Shown: positions 48,037-57,043 of the stretch, piece after piece
Position numbering within the stretch: the stretch's first letter is position 1
Layout: every line of letters begins with the position of its first letter
DNA from: Turnera subulata
Lineage: Eukaryota > Streptophyta > Magnoliopsida > Malpighiales > Passifloraceae
Assembly (NCBI GenBank): GCA_028386065.3
Contig: JAKUCV010001569.1
Coordinates: 1 to 64,000 of the forward strand
Direction of reading: 5' to 3'
DNA: 64,000 bases
Made by a program: the position numbers and the translations under genes
The notes under the pieces: generated by a model
What the model was told of the DNA's origin: nothing
The model's database searches: none
Seen by the model: only the letters and a program-made list of their open reading frames with translations

Positions 48037-48126
48037 TGTTATAAAATTGGGGGATGAAATTCACTTCTTGATGGAATAATACAAGCTTGATCAAGGTAAT
48101 AATACAACCTTAATGGAAGTAATACA

Positions 48127-49868
48127 ACTTGCCTCCGAATGCCTCAATTCCATGCTCTCTCAAGCCATTTCTAAGGGCATCATTCAGGATATAACTGTTA
48201 ACGGGGTCCCCGTCTCTCTCTTACAATATGCTAACGACACCCTTATTTTCACAAAAGCGGATCAACACTCTCTCCTCAACCTCAAACGTGTACTCAGATG
48301 TTTCGAGCTCCTCTCAGGCCTAAGTATAAACTTCCATAAGAGTGCCCTTGTGGGCATCAACATCCCCGCCGACGAGGTCCACTCGTTAGCCGCAACCCTC
48401 CACTGTAAGCCAGACTTCCTTCCTTTTAATCACCTCGAACTACCTCTTGGCACAAGCATGCACAAGTCTGCAAACTGGAACCCCATCATTGACAAATTTA
48501 AAAGGAAATTAAAAGCATGAAAGTCCAAATTTCTATCCACTGCGGGCAGGGTCACTCTAATAAGGTCAGTTCTCTCCTCCCTTCCTCTTTACTTCTTATC
48601 CCTTCACAAAATTCCTGTCTCTGTGGCCAATAAAATAGTCAGATTACAAAGAGAGTTCTTCTGGAACGGCTCCTCCGACCGTAATAAAATGTGTCTTGTC
48701 GCTTGGTCAAGTATAGCAAAACCTAAGCACCTAGGAGGCCTGGGCATTGAATCTCTCTTACCCAAGAATCAGTCCCTGTTGTTCAAGTGGTACTGGAAGT
48801 ATCTCAACAATCAAAAATCGGATTATTTCAATCTTATCAAGCACAAGTGTGAAGCACCATCCAACTCGATCACTTCAACATTCACACTTACAATGTGTTC
48901 CCCGAGATGGAAGAATATCATACTTTCCTCTTCACCGAACAAGCCAAACTTCGATCTCACTCTCAGAAGAAATCAGTGTTAAGATTGGATGCGGTAACTC
49001 CATCAGTTTTTGGTCAGACATATGGTGTTCATTAGGCTGCCTTGGAACCTGTTTTCTCTGCTTGTTCCAAATCTCTCTCATTCCTGAAGCGACTCTTACA
49101 GACGTCCATAACAGCCTATCCACTTCCCCCATTGAAACTTGGCCATGGCGTCGTCGTCTATATTCCTGGGAAAGAAACGACTGCCTTCTCATCCAAGAGG
49201 AACTGGTAAACGTCACCTTATCCTCCTCAGCAGACGACTCCTTTTCATGGAACCCTGACCCTCTCAAGGGTTATACGATCAAGTCTGGTTATTGTTTCCT
49301 GCTCAAAACCTCCTCCTCAAGTATCTCCATCCGTTACGTTCGGTCATCTATACTACCTCCTAAGATAGAATGCTTTCTGTGGTTGCTCTTTATGGATGGC
49401 ATCCCCACTAGAGAAACTCTACATCACAGAGGTGTCTTATCGGATTCTGACTCAAAATGCCCATTCTGCTCCCTTCACTCTGAATCCTCCTCTCATCTCT
49501 TTTTACACTGCAAATTCTCCTGGCTCTTGTGGCAAAAGATCTGCAGATGGTGGGGTGTTTCCTGGGTTGCACCGGATTCTTGCACTTCTTGGTACCCTTA
49601 CTGGTCATCCCTCTCACCTTGCAGACACAATCAATGCTGTTGGTTGATCATTGGCGCTGCTGTCGTATGGTCAATTTGGTTGGCTCGAAATGATTTGATA
49701 TTCAACTCAAAGGAACCAACATTGGACAAGCTCTTTGACCTCTGTCTCGTCCGAGCCACCTGGTGGATTCAAAGTCTGCACCCTTCTTTTCCCTACTCTC
49801 CAACTATGATCATTTCCAGTGCTTCTTACATCAAACACTGGAAGGGCAAACCACTAAGATTTGTATAA
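48127..49868 (+). pseudogene. LINE ORF2 C-terminal part
   Basis: QYANDTLIF is the reverse transcriptase YADD box with one Asp changed to Asn. It is followed by LSGLSINFHKSAL, a TGA at 48518 where related LINEs have Trp, and AGRVTLIRSVLSSLPLYFLS. After a frameshift near 48970 come CGNSISFWSDIW and the zf-RVT domain (SSILPPKIECFLWLLFMDGI, CPFCSLHSESSSHLFLHC), ending at 49868. It is inactive. Confidence 0.85.
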
Positions 49869-50028
49869 TTCCTCTATTTACATGTTCGGCACTTTAGCCT
49901 AGTTTCATTAGTTCTCTTGATTTCCCTTTTCATGTTCTCATGAACTGACAGATCAGTTCCTAGTTGGTCTGTCTTATTCATCCTTTGTAATTCTTTTCAT
50001 GCAATAAATATTGATTAGCATAAAAAAA
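48127..50028 (+). mobile_element. LINE, 5'-truncated, inside the copia B LTR
   Basis: Plus-strand L1-type element flanked by 21-bp duplications containing ccttaatggaagtaataca (48106-48126 and 50029-50049) and ending in a poly(A) run (50022-50030). It starts inside the reverse transcriptase, so 5' truncation is typical. The 3' UTR runs about 49870-50020 with an 'aataaa' at 50003. Confidence 0.88.
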
Positions 50029-50466
50029 AACCTTAATGGAAGTAATACACATTTAATGGTAACTATAAAACTTTGACAATATTAATAATAGAGAATAACT
50101 AAATATAGATGAACGGAGAATTGAGAGGGTGGAATATGAAAATGAGAAAAGAGTGAAGTTTATAGTGGAATGTAAGTGTATAAGTGTGAAGGAATAAATG
50201 GATATTTATAGGAGAAAATGGGAGGATAAAAACAAATAAGTATGATTAATTTAGAAGGATAAAAATCAAAGAGATGTTAGGTAAAGGAAGATAATATTAA
50301 CATTACGATAAATGAAATTCTAGAGGGTAATTAGCCAAATAGATAATTCCAAATAAAATTTTGGTATAGGTATAAAATATTTATTGGGAGTAAATTCGGG
50401 TACGATAAAAATGAATTTTACGGGACAATAAGAATGTCATTCACACAATTTATTTATAACATGAAC

Positions 50467-50992
50467 AATAATGTGTTGTCTACTTAATTTTTTTTGGTCA
50501 CAGTGTTGCCTATTTAATTATTCGTTCTTATACAATCACTATCAATTTGTCATGATTGTTAGTGGCACTTTGCGTGATGATAACGGTGGACTGCCACTCA
50601 ACCGACCACATTTGCTATATTAATTCGGGTTAATTAATCAAAGTGTTAGTGGATCTTGATTATACTTGGAATGTTTGGAGCCAACACTCAAATTTTAAAT
50701 TGTTTGTTGTTGGGGGGCGGCTTTGGGTCTCAGCCACGATAAGTAATTAGGAAGGAGAACTGAAATGTCTAAGTTCACTCCCCACTCATGACCAAAACCA
50801 CCAATAAGGGACCACAATGGATTTCATATGAGGGTGTAATACATACACCGAACTAAAATTCATAATAATAATATGTTTAAGAAATCAAAACAACAACATA
50901 ATTAAGTCTTCATTATTATCATCTTCTCGATCACTGTGGCATTACTGTTTGCTTGTTTAGTTATTATATAGATCCTTGCACATATCTCAAAT
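50467..50992. other. Flank of the second CYP85A copy
   Basis: From about 50640 this matches 27475-28014 beside the first CYP85A pseudogene (blocks 'gtggatcttgatt', 'gaaggagaactgaaatgtct', 'actcatgaccaaaaccacca'). It lacks the LTR scrap present there. 50815-50837 is a short inverted copy of the CYP85A last-exon sequence at 51001-51024. Confidence 0.6.
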
Positions 50993-51317
50993 TCAGAACT
51001 TGGACACCCTTATATGAAATCCATTTTGTGCTTCAGCTCTAGGGAATTTCAGCATTCTAATTTCCCCTACTTCTTCCCATCTGCAACCACAAAAAAAAAA
51101 TTTGGAAAAGAAAATGAAATAGCTGAGGTACTTATAGGTTGTGAGAATGTAAATTATAGTTGCTGAAATTAAATAAAAACAATGCACCCACCTGTATTGT
51201 GTGACAAAATAGTGAAGGAACATACTAACTTTAACAATTCCCAATTCCTTCCCTGGGCAGAGCCTGCTTCCTCCTCCAAAAAAGGAAGCAGTACTTGCTA
51301 GACTCCATCCCTTTTTC
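50993..51317 (-). pseudogene. CYP85A: CYP85A-like P450, last two exons only
   Basis: Heme exon 51317-51192 and last exon 51080-50993. The heme signature FGGGSRLCPGKELG is intact, including its Cys, unlike the first copy. One extra T in the run before it puts the preceding codons (ESSKYCFLF) out of frame. Similarity to the first copy continues upstream through the intron and stops near 51461, just where the next exon should begin. It is a truncated duplicate and not functional. Confidence 0.8.
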
Positions 51318-51955
51318 CTACCATCCATTTCCAGGAATTTTCATGTGAACACTGTAGTCTTCTTTATGCTTTAAGGTCAATATATAGGACCTGACTTTGT
51401 TTCTTTTGCATCTAATAAATGTATTTTACACTGTTTACTACCAAAAAAAAGTAATAAAACATTTATAATATTAGAGTTACTAAGAATTTTCTAGTAAGAA
51501 AGTCTTACAAACATATGTGGCATGCTTTCATTGGATGATTTTATTAACTCTCCACATCATCTTTGTTTTCATTTATTATTTCTAATATTAGAATTTTTCA
51601 ATCACAAAAATCTTTATTTATTAAATTTTCATGATCTCTTTCCTTTCTAATTTTTTTTCTATTTCCTTTATCGAATTTCTCTCCATCTTTTTCTTAATTT
51701 TTTATGATAATAAGTAATAAGCACTTCAACTGAATTAAATTGAGGCTGCCAGCAACTATTTTTATAGAGCCGGACACCTGCAAGTTCATCTGCAAGTTTT
51801 TTTTCCCATTTCTTTAACTAGTGCTGAAATAGGTTCACAAAGTCATAGATGCCCATCGTGCCACTTTAATCATTTCCTACATCCACCATTTCAAGGCATT
51901 TCTGTATTGAATTTTTGCCCACACCCATCTGAAATTAAATGATCACAGTTTTTCC
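51318..51955. other. AT-rich intergenic
   Basis: To 51461 it is duplicated CYP85A intron sequence; beyond that no gene or repeat was recognised. Confidence 0.4.
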
Positions 51956-52494
51956 TGTAAGCCCAAACAAGCTAAGAGAGGGGGGTGAATTAGTGATTAA
52001 GAACAAATTAAATGATTAAAAAAATAATAATTACGGAATTAAAAGAGAGAGAGACAAACCGATTTTATACTGGTTCACACACACACAACCTGTGTGGCTA
52101 ATCCAATCCTTCAAGAGACTCTCTTGAAGATTTCACTATCCGCGTTAAGCTTCCAGGTGCTTAACAGACCGTTTACAAACCTAGAGTTCGAATCACACGA
52201 ACCTCTAATTTACTGCTTGAAGATACCTCACTTCAAGTCTTTTCCCACAGAAAGAAAAACCTCTTCCTATGAATCTTCTACAAGGGAACAATCCTCCTTC
52301 AAGGTGTATGATTACAATTGAGTCACTTAAAACAAAAGCTCTCTTCAAGAGTAGGTATGAGTATACAAAATACGCTCTCTAAGGCAACTCTCAATTTTCA
52401 ATAATATTGGCTCATAAAAATTGAATTGTATGTTTCACAATGGATGCTCAAAAATCTGGAGAGTTGATGTGTAAAACAGAGACCTACATGCTCT

Positions 52495-52503
52495 ATTTAT
52501 AAG
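52495..52503 (-). promoter_or_regulatory. TATA box in SIRE-like LTR
   Basis: CCTTATAAATAGAGC on the minus strand, followed by a plausible start region. The palindrome block begins 97 bp upstream of it. Confidence 0.55.
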
Positions 52504-52599
52504 GTTAAAAACAAGTATTACTATTGGGAAATCAATTCAAAACATCTTTAAACAAAGTAACATGGAAAGGTGAAAAGTATGTCTGCTCATGATGGCTGA

Positions 52600-52830
52600 A
52601 CACCGATGTTGGAAACCTGAACATCGATGTTCTGGCCTTTGAATATGAATTGTTGTTCCAAGGGTCACAAGAACATCGATGTTGGGAAAGTGGACATCGA
52701 TGTCCTGGCCAATTATTGGGCTAACGGTCACTAGAACATCGATGTTGCCAAAGTGAACATCGATGTTGTTATTTCAATGCCCATGACCTGAGACAAAAAA
52801 ACATCGATGTTCATGGTTGGACATCGATGT
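52600..52830. repeat. Paired-palindrome block 1 (4 pairs)
   Basis: ACATCGATGT (one copy ACACCGATGT) starts at 52600/52621, 52673/52694, 52736/52757 and 52801/52821. Three pairs are 21 bp apart and one 20 bp. Pairs repeat every 63-73 bp. Spacer sequences differ between pairs. Confidence 0.9.
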
Positions 52831-53249
52831 TGTGTTTCTAACTTTTCTTGCTCTTCTTGCTTGACCTTGTTACTTCAATTCTTGTATTCTTGATCACATG
52901 AAATCTTTGCCCTTGATTAATTTCTTTTTTCTTCATAACAATGATCAAAGACAAGGTTAATTTGTCATTATCAAAACCTGAATAAGATAAAGAGATATTA
53001 GCAAAGCATTATATTGAACAATTTTTCCCTTTTTGATAATGACAAACAAGTAGAAGTATGTGCCCATTAATTCCCCCTATGTTTTAGCCATGATGTGCTT
53101 TTTAATTTTAATTAGGTGCACATACTTTTTAATATTTCCCCCTTTTGGCATTAGCAAAAAGCAATGGAAAATACAAATGATGAACATGAAAGAAATGCAA
53201 ATTGAAGAACATGAAAGAGAACATAGGATAAAAGTTGAGAAATTTGGGT

Positions 53250-54431
53250 GTTAGTTTCCATCATCAGTAGCGTCATCATCATCATTAGCAGCATTATCTC
53301 CTTCTTCATCATCATCATCATTGTTAGCAGCATCTTCATCTTCACCTTCCACATCCATGGGATCCCCTTCCACATGTGTATGATAGGGTGGAGGTTGGTA
53401 TTGCACCCGATCAAAATAGGATTGGAGAGCATGTCCTTGACCGTGAACTTCGGTGTCAATACTATCCATTGTGTGTCCCATGGTGGATAATGGCATAGAG
53501 TTGTAGAGCGCGAAGGGAAGCCGCAATTGTTTCAAGCGTGACCGCGGGAGCTTGGCGTTGAGAAGCGGCTGCTGAACTTTCAGCTTGAGTGATTTGTGGT
53601 GCTTGCTCGGTTTTGCCGGGTCGGAATGTATCGTAACTAAGCACCCAAAATTTGCTATGAGAAACCTGAGGTCCTTTCCGAGCGTCAATAGCTGCATTTA
53701 TTAAGATATCCAACAACAAGAAGGGATATGCAGAGGATGTTTGATGGACTGAGGAGGATAGTCTGTCATATGCATAAGCACAAAACGTGCCCAATTCATT
53801 GGAGCATGGTGGATAATGGCATAGAGTATCTTCATATCCTCAATGGATATGACGGTGTAATTTCCGGGTCGGGGCTTGATTATCCGGGTCGGGGCTTGAT
53901 TGGCCTTTTAGAATGGGGATGACGGACAACTTCCGTGAAACCGAGTTCTGTTAGTAGAGGGCCTTCATGTGTTGTGAGCCAATTAGGACCACCATAAGAG
54001 GCAATATCCTTCCCTTCAAATGGTAATTCTGTTGCTGACCCAAATTCCTCGAGAGTAAAAGAGATATCTACTCCATTCACCTGAGCAGTGAACACATCAC
54101 CATCTCGGTTGAGTGTTGAGTAGAAGGCTCGGGTGAAGTCGACACTACATTGATAGCTTTTGTTGGTGACAAATTCCCACAAACCAGCTGCACGTAGGTG
54201 CCCTTCAAGTCGAGTATAGTTCTTCTCCTTTGGGTAAGTGATTGGAAGATATCGGGGAGCGCAAATAGGACGATTTTGGAAGTAAGATTGAAAGTGAGTG
54301 AGTTGAGCTCGGGAAGTAAACCAAACAGTAGATTTGTCGTCCAAAGGAAATCGAGGAGATGAGGTAGAGGGACCGCCTCTTTTGGTTGGTTGTCTCACGG
54401 GTGTTTTGCCATGCGATGAGGTCTTGCCCAT
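53250..54431 (-). pseudogene. ORF in env position, plant 'putative transposon protein'-like
   Basis: It starts MGKTSSHGKTPVRQPTKRGG and holds YTRLEGHLRAAGLWEFV, FYSTLNRDGDVFTAQVNGVD and FTLEEFGSATELPFEGKD. These resemble the plant retroelement protein domain called 'putative plant transposon protein'; its function is unknown. It continues as IIHHAPMNWARFV and PFLLLDILINAAIDARKG and ends in an acidic tail (DDDDEEGD...). Two frame breaks are visible: a 20-bp tandem duplication (53861-53900) and a shift near 53760. A 23-bp stretch occurs twice (53479-53501 and 53805-53827). The leader 54431-54580 is CT-rich with a TATA-like site at 54579-54588. Confidence 0.6.
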
Positions 54432-54578
54432 AGTGGAAGAAAGAAGGGTAAAGAGTAAGTGTGGAAGTAAAAAGAGATTAGAGAAGAAAGTATGAAGAAT
54501 GTGTAGATGAGAATGCTAAAGGAGAGCTTGATAGACTTTGGAGAAGAGAGGGTTGAGATGAGAGATGAAGAGCATTGA

Positions 54579-54588
54579 GTTTTATGTA
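54579..54588 (-). promoter_or_regulatory. TATA-like site for the env-position ORF
   Basis: CTTACATAAAACTC on the minus strand, about 150 bp upstream of the ATG and followed by a pyrimidine-rich leader. The palindrome block starts about 70 bp further upstream. Confidence 0.35.
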
Positions 54589-54655
54589 AGAGGCAACGGC
54601 TAGTAATAGTCACACAAGGGCTATATTTTTTTAAAAAAAAAAATTCAGCAGCTGA

Positions 54656-55192
54656 ACATCGATGTTCACAATCGTAACATCGATGTTATTTGCTCTCGGG
54701 TCCAAGCTGTAAGAAACTTAAAAGAATGAACATCGATGTTCACGGTTGTAACATCGATGTGATGTGCTCTCGGGTCGATGCTTGGAAGAACTGAAAAGAA
54801 AAAACATCGATGTGATGGTGTGGAACATCGATGTCGTGGTGGCTTGAAAACTACAGGAAAAGGTTCCAACGGCTATATTTTTGAAAAATAGTAGTTGAAC
54901 ATCGATGTGCAAACAAGAAAAATCGATGTTATGTACCCTCGGGTAGGAGTTTGGAATCCATTTGGCAGCCAAACATCGATGTTCAAAACCTCCACATCGA
55001 TGTTATAGGTCCTCGGGTTAGAGAGGTGAAGACACTTTTGCAGCTCAACATCGATGTGTAAACCACATATCGATGTTATTAGGCCTTGGGTCAGTGTTTT
55101 GGAAGGCAAACAGAGAGAAACATCGATGATGAAAACATATGGAAGGAGAAATACTTACTGAACATCGATGTTCCGATACAAAACATCGATGT
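54656..55192. repeat. Paired-palindrome block 2 (8 pairs)
   Basis: Pair starts: 54656/54677, 54730/54751, 54804/54825, 54899/54920, 54973/54994, 55048/55067, 55120/55135 and 55162/55183. Six are 21 bp apart; one is 19, and one is degenerate at 15. The main unit is 74-75 bp and often includes 'ctcgggt' after the second palindrome. Confidence 0.9.
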
Positions 55193-55864
55193 TTTATGGA
55201 TTCTGTCATTGTTTACACATGTTGGGACTAATTTTTAAAGATGTGGTTCCCCCTGTCTTTTAGCCTTGATGAGGAGTTCCTGCAAAAAAAACTTAGAAGA
55301 CACTCCGACGCTCAAAGAGATCATAATAGAATTCATTCATTGTATTGAACAAGAGAAAAATATCTGGGATTCCTGTTCTTCCAAATAGGAGTAACTTCGT
55401 CGTATATGCACGGATGTTGAGATATTTGTCCCATCAATTGGACTTTGTTTATCTCTGTCGGACAGAATCCGTTCTTAGAGCCAGACAGAAAATTCCGTAA
55501 GGAATCAATAATTCAATTAAAACCACGATTGTCAAAAAATGAAATCTTTGATAATCGGAAAAATTTGTAGGGTTGCAGACATTGATTGAGCAATAATTTA
55601 ACTAATTGGCAAGTTTTTCAAAAAGAAGATTCTTGAAAATCGAAGCAGTTTGGAGGGCTCTTCTCCTGAACATTTTACAAAGATAGGTAGGGGCTCCTGA
55701 ACAATCTCTGGACACTTCAGAAATTGGTAGGGGTCACCCTCTGAGAGAAGAAGCAACGCAGTTGTGTTTCTATAAATAGGCATACGATAAAACTCATTGG
55801 ACACAGAAAATTATACGCCAATTTCAGAAAGAGAGTTAGCAAAAAAAAAAAATCAAAGGCAAGA
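55193..55864 (+). other. Upstream region of the EEP-domain ORF
   Basis: No gene. A TATA box, TATAAATAGG, lies at 55771-55780, 85-95 bp before the ATG at 55865, with an A-rich leader just before the start codon. Confidence 0.45.
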
Positions 55865-56548
55865 ATGCCTTCCCCTTCCACTGTCTTTTTTGTTGAGGGA
55901 GCATCCCTAGGTAGGAGAAATCGTTTAGCCTATAGCCTGATGAATGAGCAAACAGAGCCACTTCCAAATGAGCTTGCGAGGATCCCTCGTTTGGTTTGCA
56001 TTGACGAGCTCTACTCTTCCAGATTTTTTGTCACACCCATGGAAGAGACAGTCTTCCTGGAACATCAAAACACCTTGCGGACTTCTTTTTATAGTTCGGC
56101 CAACTCCACAATGTTTTTTATCTCTGACCAATTTCAGAATTTGCAGCTGGAGTCTTCTTGCCAGACTCTGAATGAGGGCAGCTACTATCAAATTTCAATG
56201 ACTTCTCAGAGTGCTTCACGAGTCCCTGTCTTACCACCGACTTGGCCAAAGGTTTGCCTGCTATTGTGGAATTGCAAGGGAATCACTAGGCGCTCTCAAG
56301 AATTTACAAGAACCTTGAGAGACCTGAAGAACCACTACAAGCCGAACATGGTTCTGCTCACCGAGACATTATGGCAACCTGGCGAAAACCACGGGGTCAT
56401 CCCTCTCCATTTTCCATCAGTGAACCAGTTTGAAATCGCTGGCCAGAATAACTCGGGTGGAATGTGGTTTGCATGGAATGATAGTGTTAGGGTTATTATT
56501 GTCAATGACCCTAATAGCTTCTCTGTAACTGTTGTACCAAATCGTTAA
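55865..56548 (+). CDS. Chimeric ORF with LINE-type endonuclease start
   Basis: 227 codons without interruption. Residues 1 to ~125 have no recognised similarity. From about 130, LLLWNCKGITRRSQEFTRTL, NMVLLTETLW and SGGMWFAWNDSVRVIIVND resemble the beginning of the endonuclease/exonuclease/phosphatase domain of plant LINE ORF2 (WNCRGA...LLETK...GGIWLLW). The domain is cut at about 100 residues, so catalytic His and most active-site residues are missing. A TATA box lies upstream and AATAAA at 56664-56669. It sits in the SIRE-like relic, in opposite orientation. It may be a 3'-truncated LINE joined to other sequence, or an independent retro-derived gene; expression is unknown. Confidence 0.5.
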   Translation: MPSPSTVFFVEGASLGRRNRLAYSLMNEQTEPLPNELARIPRLVCIDELYSSRFFVTPMEETVFLEHQNTLRTSFYSSANSTMFFISDQFQNLQLESSCQTLNEGSYYQISMTSQSASRVPVLPPTWPKVCLLLWNCKGITRRSQEFTRTLRDLKNHYKPNMVLLTETLWQPGENHGVIPLHFPSVNQFEIAGQNNSGGMWFAWNDSVRVIIVNDPNSFSVTVVPNR

Positions 56549-56663
56549 GAGCTAGATAGAATGTAATAGGTATGTATGTTTTAAAACATATGTATGAATG
56601 TAATGTGATATAAATAATGTAAGCGTGTGTGTGTTTGTAAGTGTGATTGTAAAATATGAAATC

Positions 56664-56669
56664 AATAAA
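56664..56669 (+). terminator. Possible poly(A) signal of the EEP ORF
   Basis: AATAAA about 115 bp after the stop codon, with GT-rich sequence upstream. Not proof of use. Confidence 0.3.
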
Positions 56670-56740
56670 CTCTTATGTTTTTGTGTCAACTTAGCATGTA
56701 CCAATTTGAAAATTTTATTGGGTTTAGAGAACTTACTTGA

Positions 56741-56771
56741 ACATCGATATTGTGATACTAAAAATCGATGT
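56741..56771. repeat. Isolated palindrome pair
   Basis: ACATCGATAT at 56741 and AAATCGATGT at 56762, again 21 bp apart, close to the pol scrap. It shows that the EEP ORF and flank (55193-56740) were inserted into or lie within the same repeat region. Confidence 0.75.
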
Positions 56772-56829
56772 TGTGACCATGTTGCCAAAATTCGGGATTC
56801 GCCTTCAGTTCTTCTTTGTTCCCTCTATC

Positions 56830-57043
56830 ATTTTGCTTAATTGACTTTCCAAGTTGATAAGCTCTACATACTCCGTCTTTTCTAAATTGGCGTGTCCAAG
56901 CCTCCTATTTCATAAAATAGGTGTCTCTATTTTTGCACTTTCAAAGACGAGAACTTTGATTGATCACCCGTCATATGGCGTGAACATCCACTGTCAAGTA
57001 CCCAATCATCGTTGTCACCCTGTAAAATAAATAAGATTTGGGT
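56830..57043 (-). pseudogene. copia pol scrap (protease and GAG-pre-integrase)
   Basis: The minus strand reads DDWVLDSGCSRHMTGDQSKF, the copia protease active-site region (WYLDSGCSRHMTG), and further on RLGHANLEKTE-like codons with stops. It is interrupted at 57043 by the gypsy LTR. Confidence 0.7.

Larger units (their letters stand above)
33099..50461 (-). mobile_element. Ty1/copia retrotransposon B, host of a nest of insertions
   Basis: The left LTR (33099-33580) and right LTR (48037-50461, split by a LINE) share the ends TGTTATAAAATTGGG and TTTATAACA. Perfect 5-bp duplications tgaac lie outside both (33094-33098 and 50462-50466). Polypurine tract (33581-33590, GGGAGGAG on the minus strand) and primer site (48036-48018) show minus-strand orientation. 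Degenerate minus-strand pieces occur in the expected order from right to left: gag (47191-46961), GAG-pre-integrase (about 38009), integrase, reverse transcriptase and RNase H (about 33880). A solo LTR (35964-37542), an Athila element (38044-46570) and a LINE (48127-50028) are inserted inside. It is inactive. Confidence 0.88.
48037..50461 (-). repeat. 5' LTR of copia B, split by a LINE
   Basis: LTR parts 48037-48126 and 50029-50461 together match the left LTR. The break holds the LINE and a 21-bp duplication. Confidence 0.85.
51956..53020 (-). repeat. 3' LTR of the SIRE-like element
   Basis: On the minus strand it runs from TGTTCAATATAATGC to TTTGGGCTTACA, 1,065 bp. It contains the 'gattttatactggttcaca' complement block near 52060, common to SIRE-type LTRs, a TATA box at 52495-52503 and four palindrome pairs upstream of it. 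The right boundary is inferred from the preceding purine tract. Confidence 0.6.
51956..57043 (-). mobile_element. SIRE/Maximus-like copia relic
   Basis: Minus-strand order: a protease/GAG-pre-integrase scrap (57043-56830), a region with paired palindromes and an EEP-domain ORF, an ORF in the env position (54431-53250), purine-rich tracts (aaaaggggg, aaaaaggg) and a 3' LTR (53020-51956). This is the order of SIRE-type elements. Most of pol is missing. The 5' LTR is absent; the right side is broken at 57044 by a gypsy element. Confidence 0.6.

Noticed and set aside
51318..51320. TAG read as a stop in the second CYP85A heme exon
   Set aside because: It coincides with the splice acceptor AG before GAAAAAGG, so it is intronic. 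The T insertion remains as a lesion.
52600..55192. CRISPR-like array
   Set aside because: Repeats are 10-bp palindromes in eukaryotic retroelement DNA with irregular 63-95 bp unit lengths; no cas genes.
55193..55864. Endogenous pararetrovirus promoter upstream of the EEP ORF
   Set aside because: A TATA box and leader are present, but no movement, coat or reverse transcriptase motif of that virus family was seen nearby.
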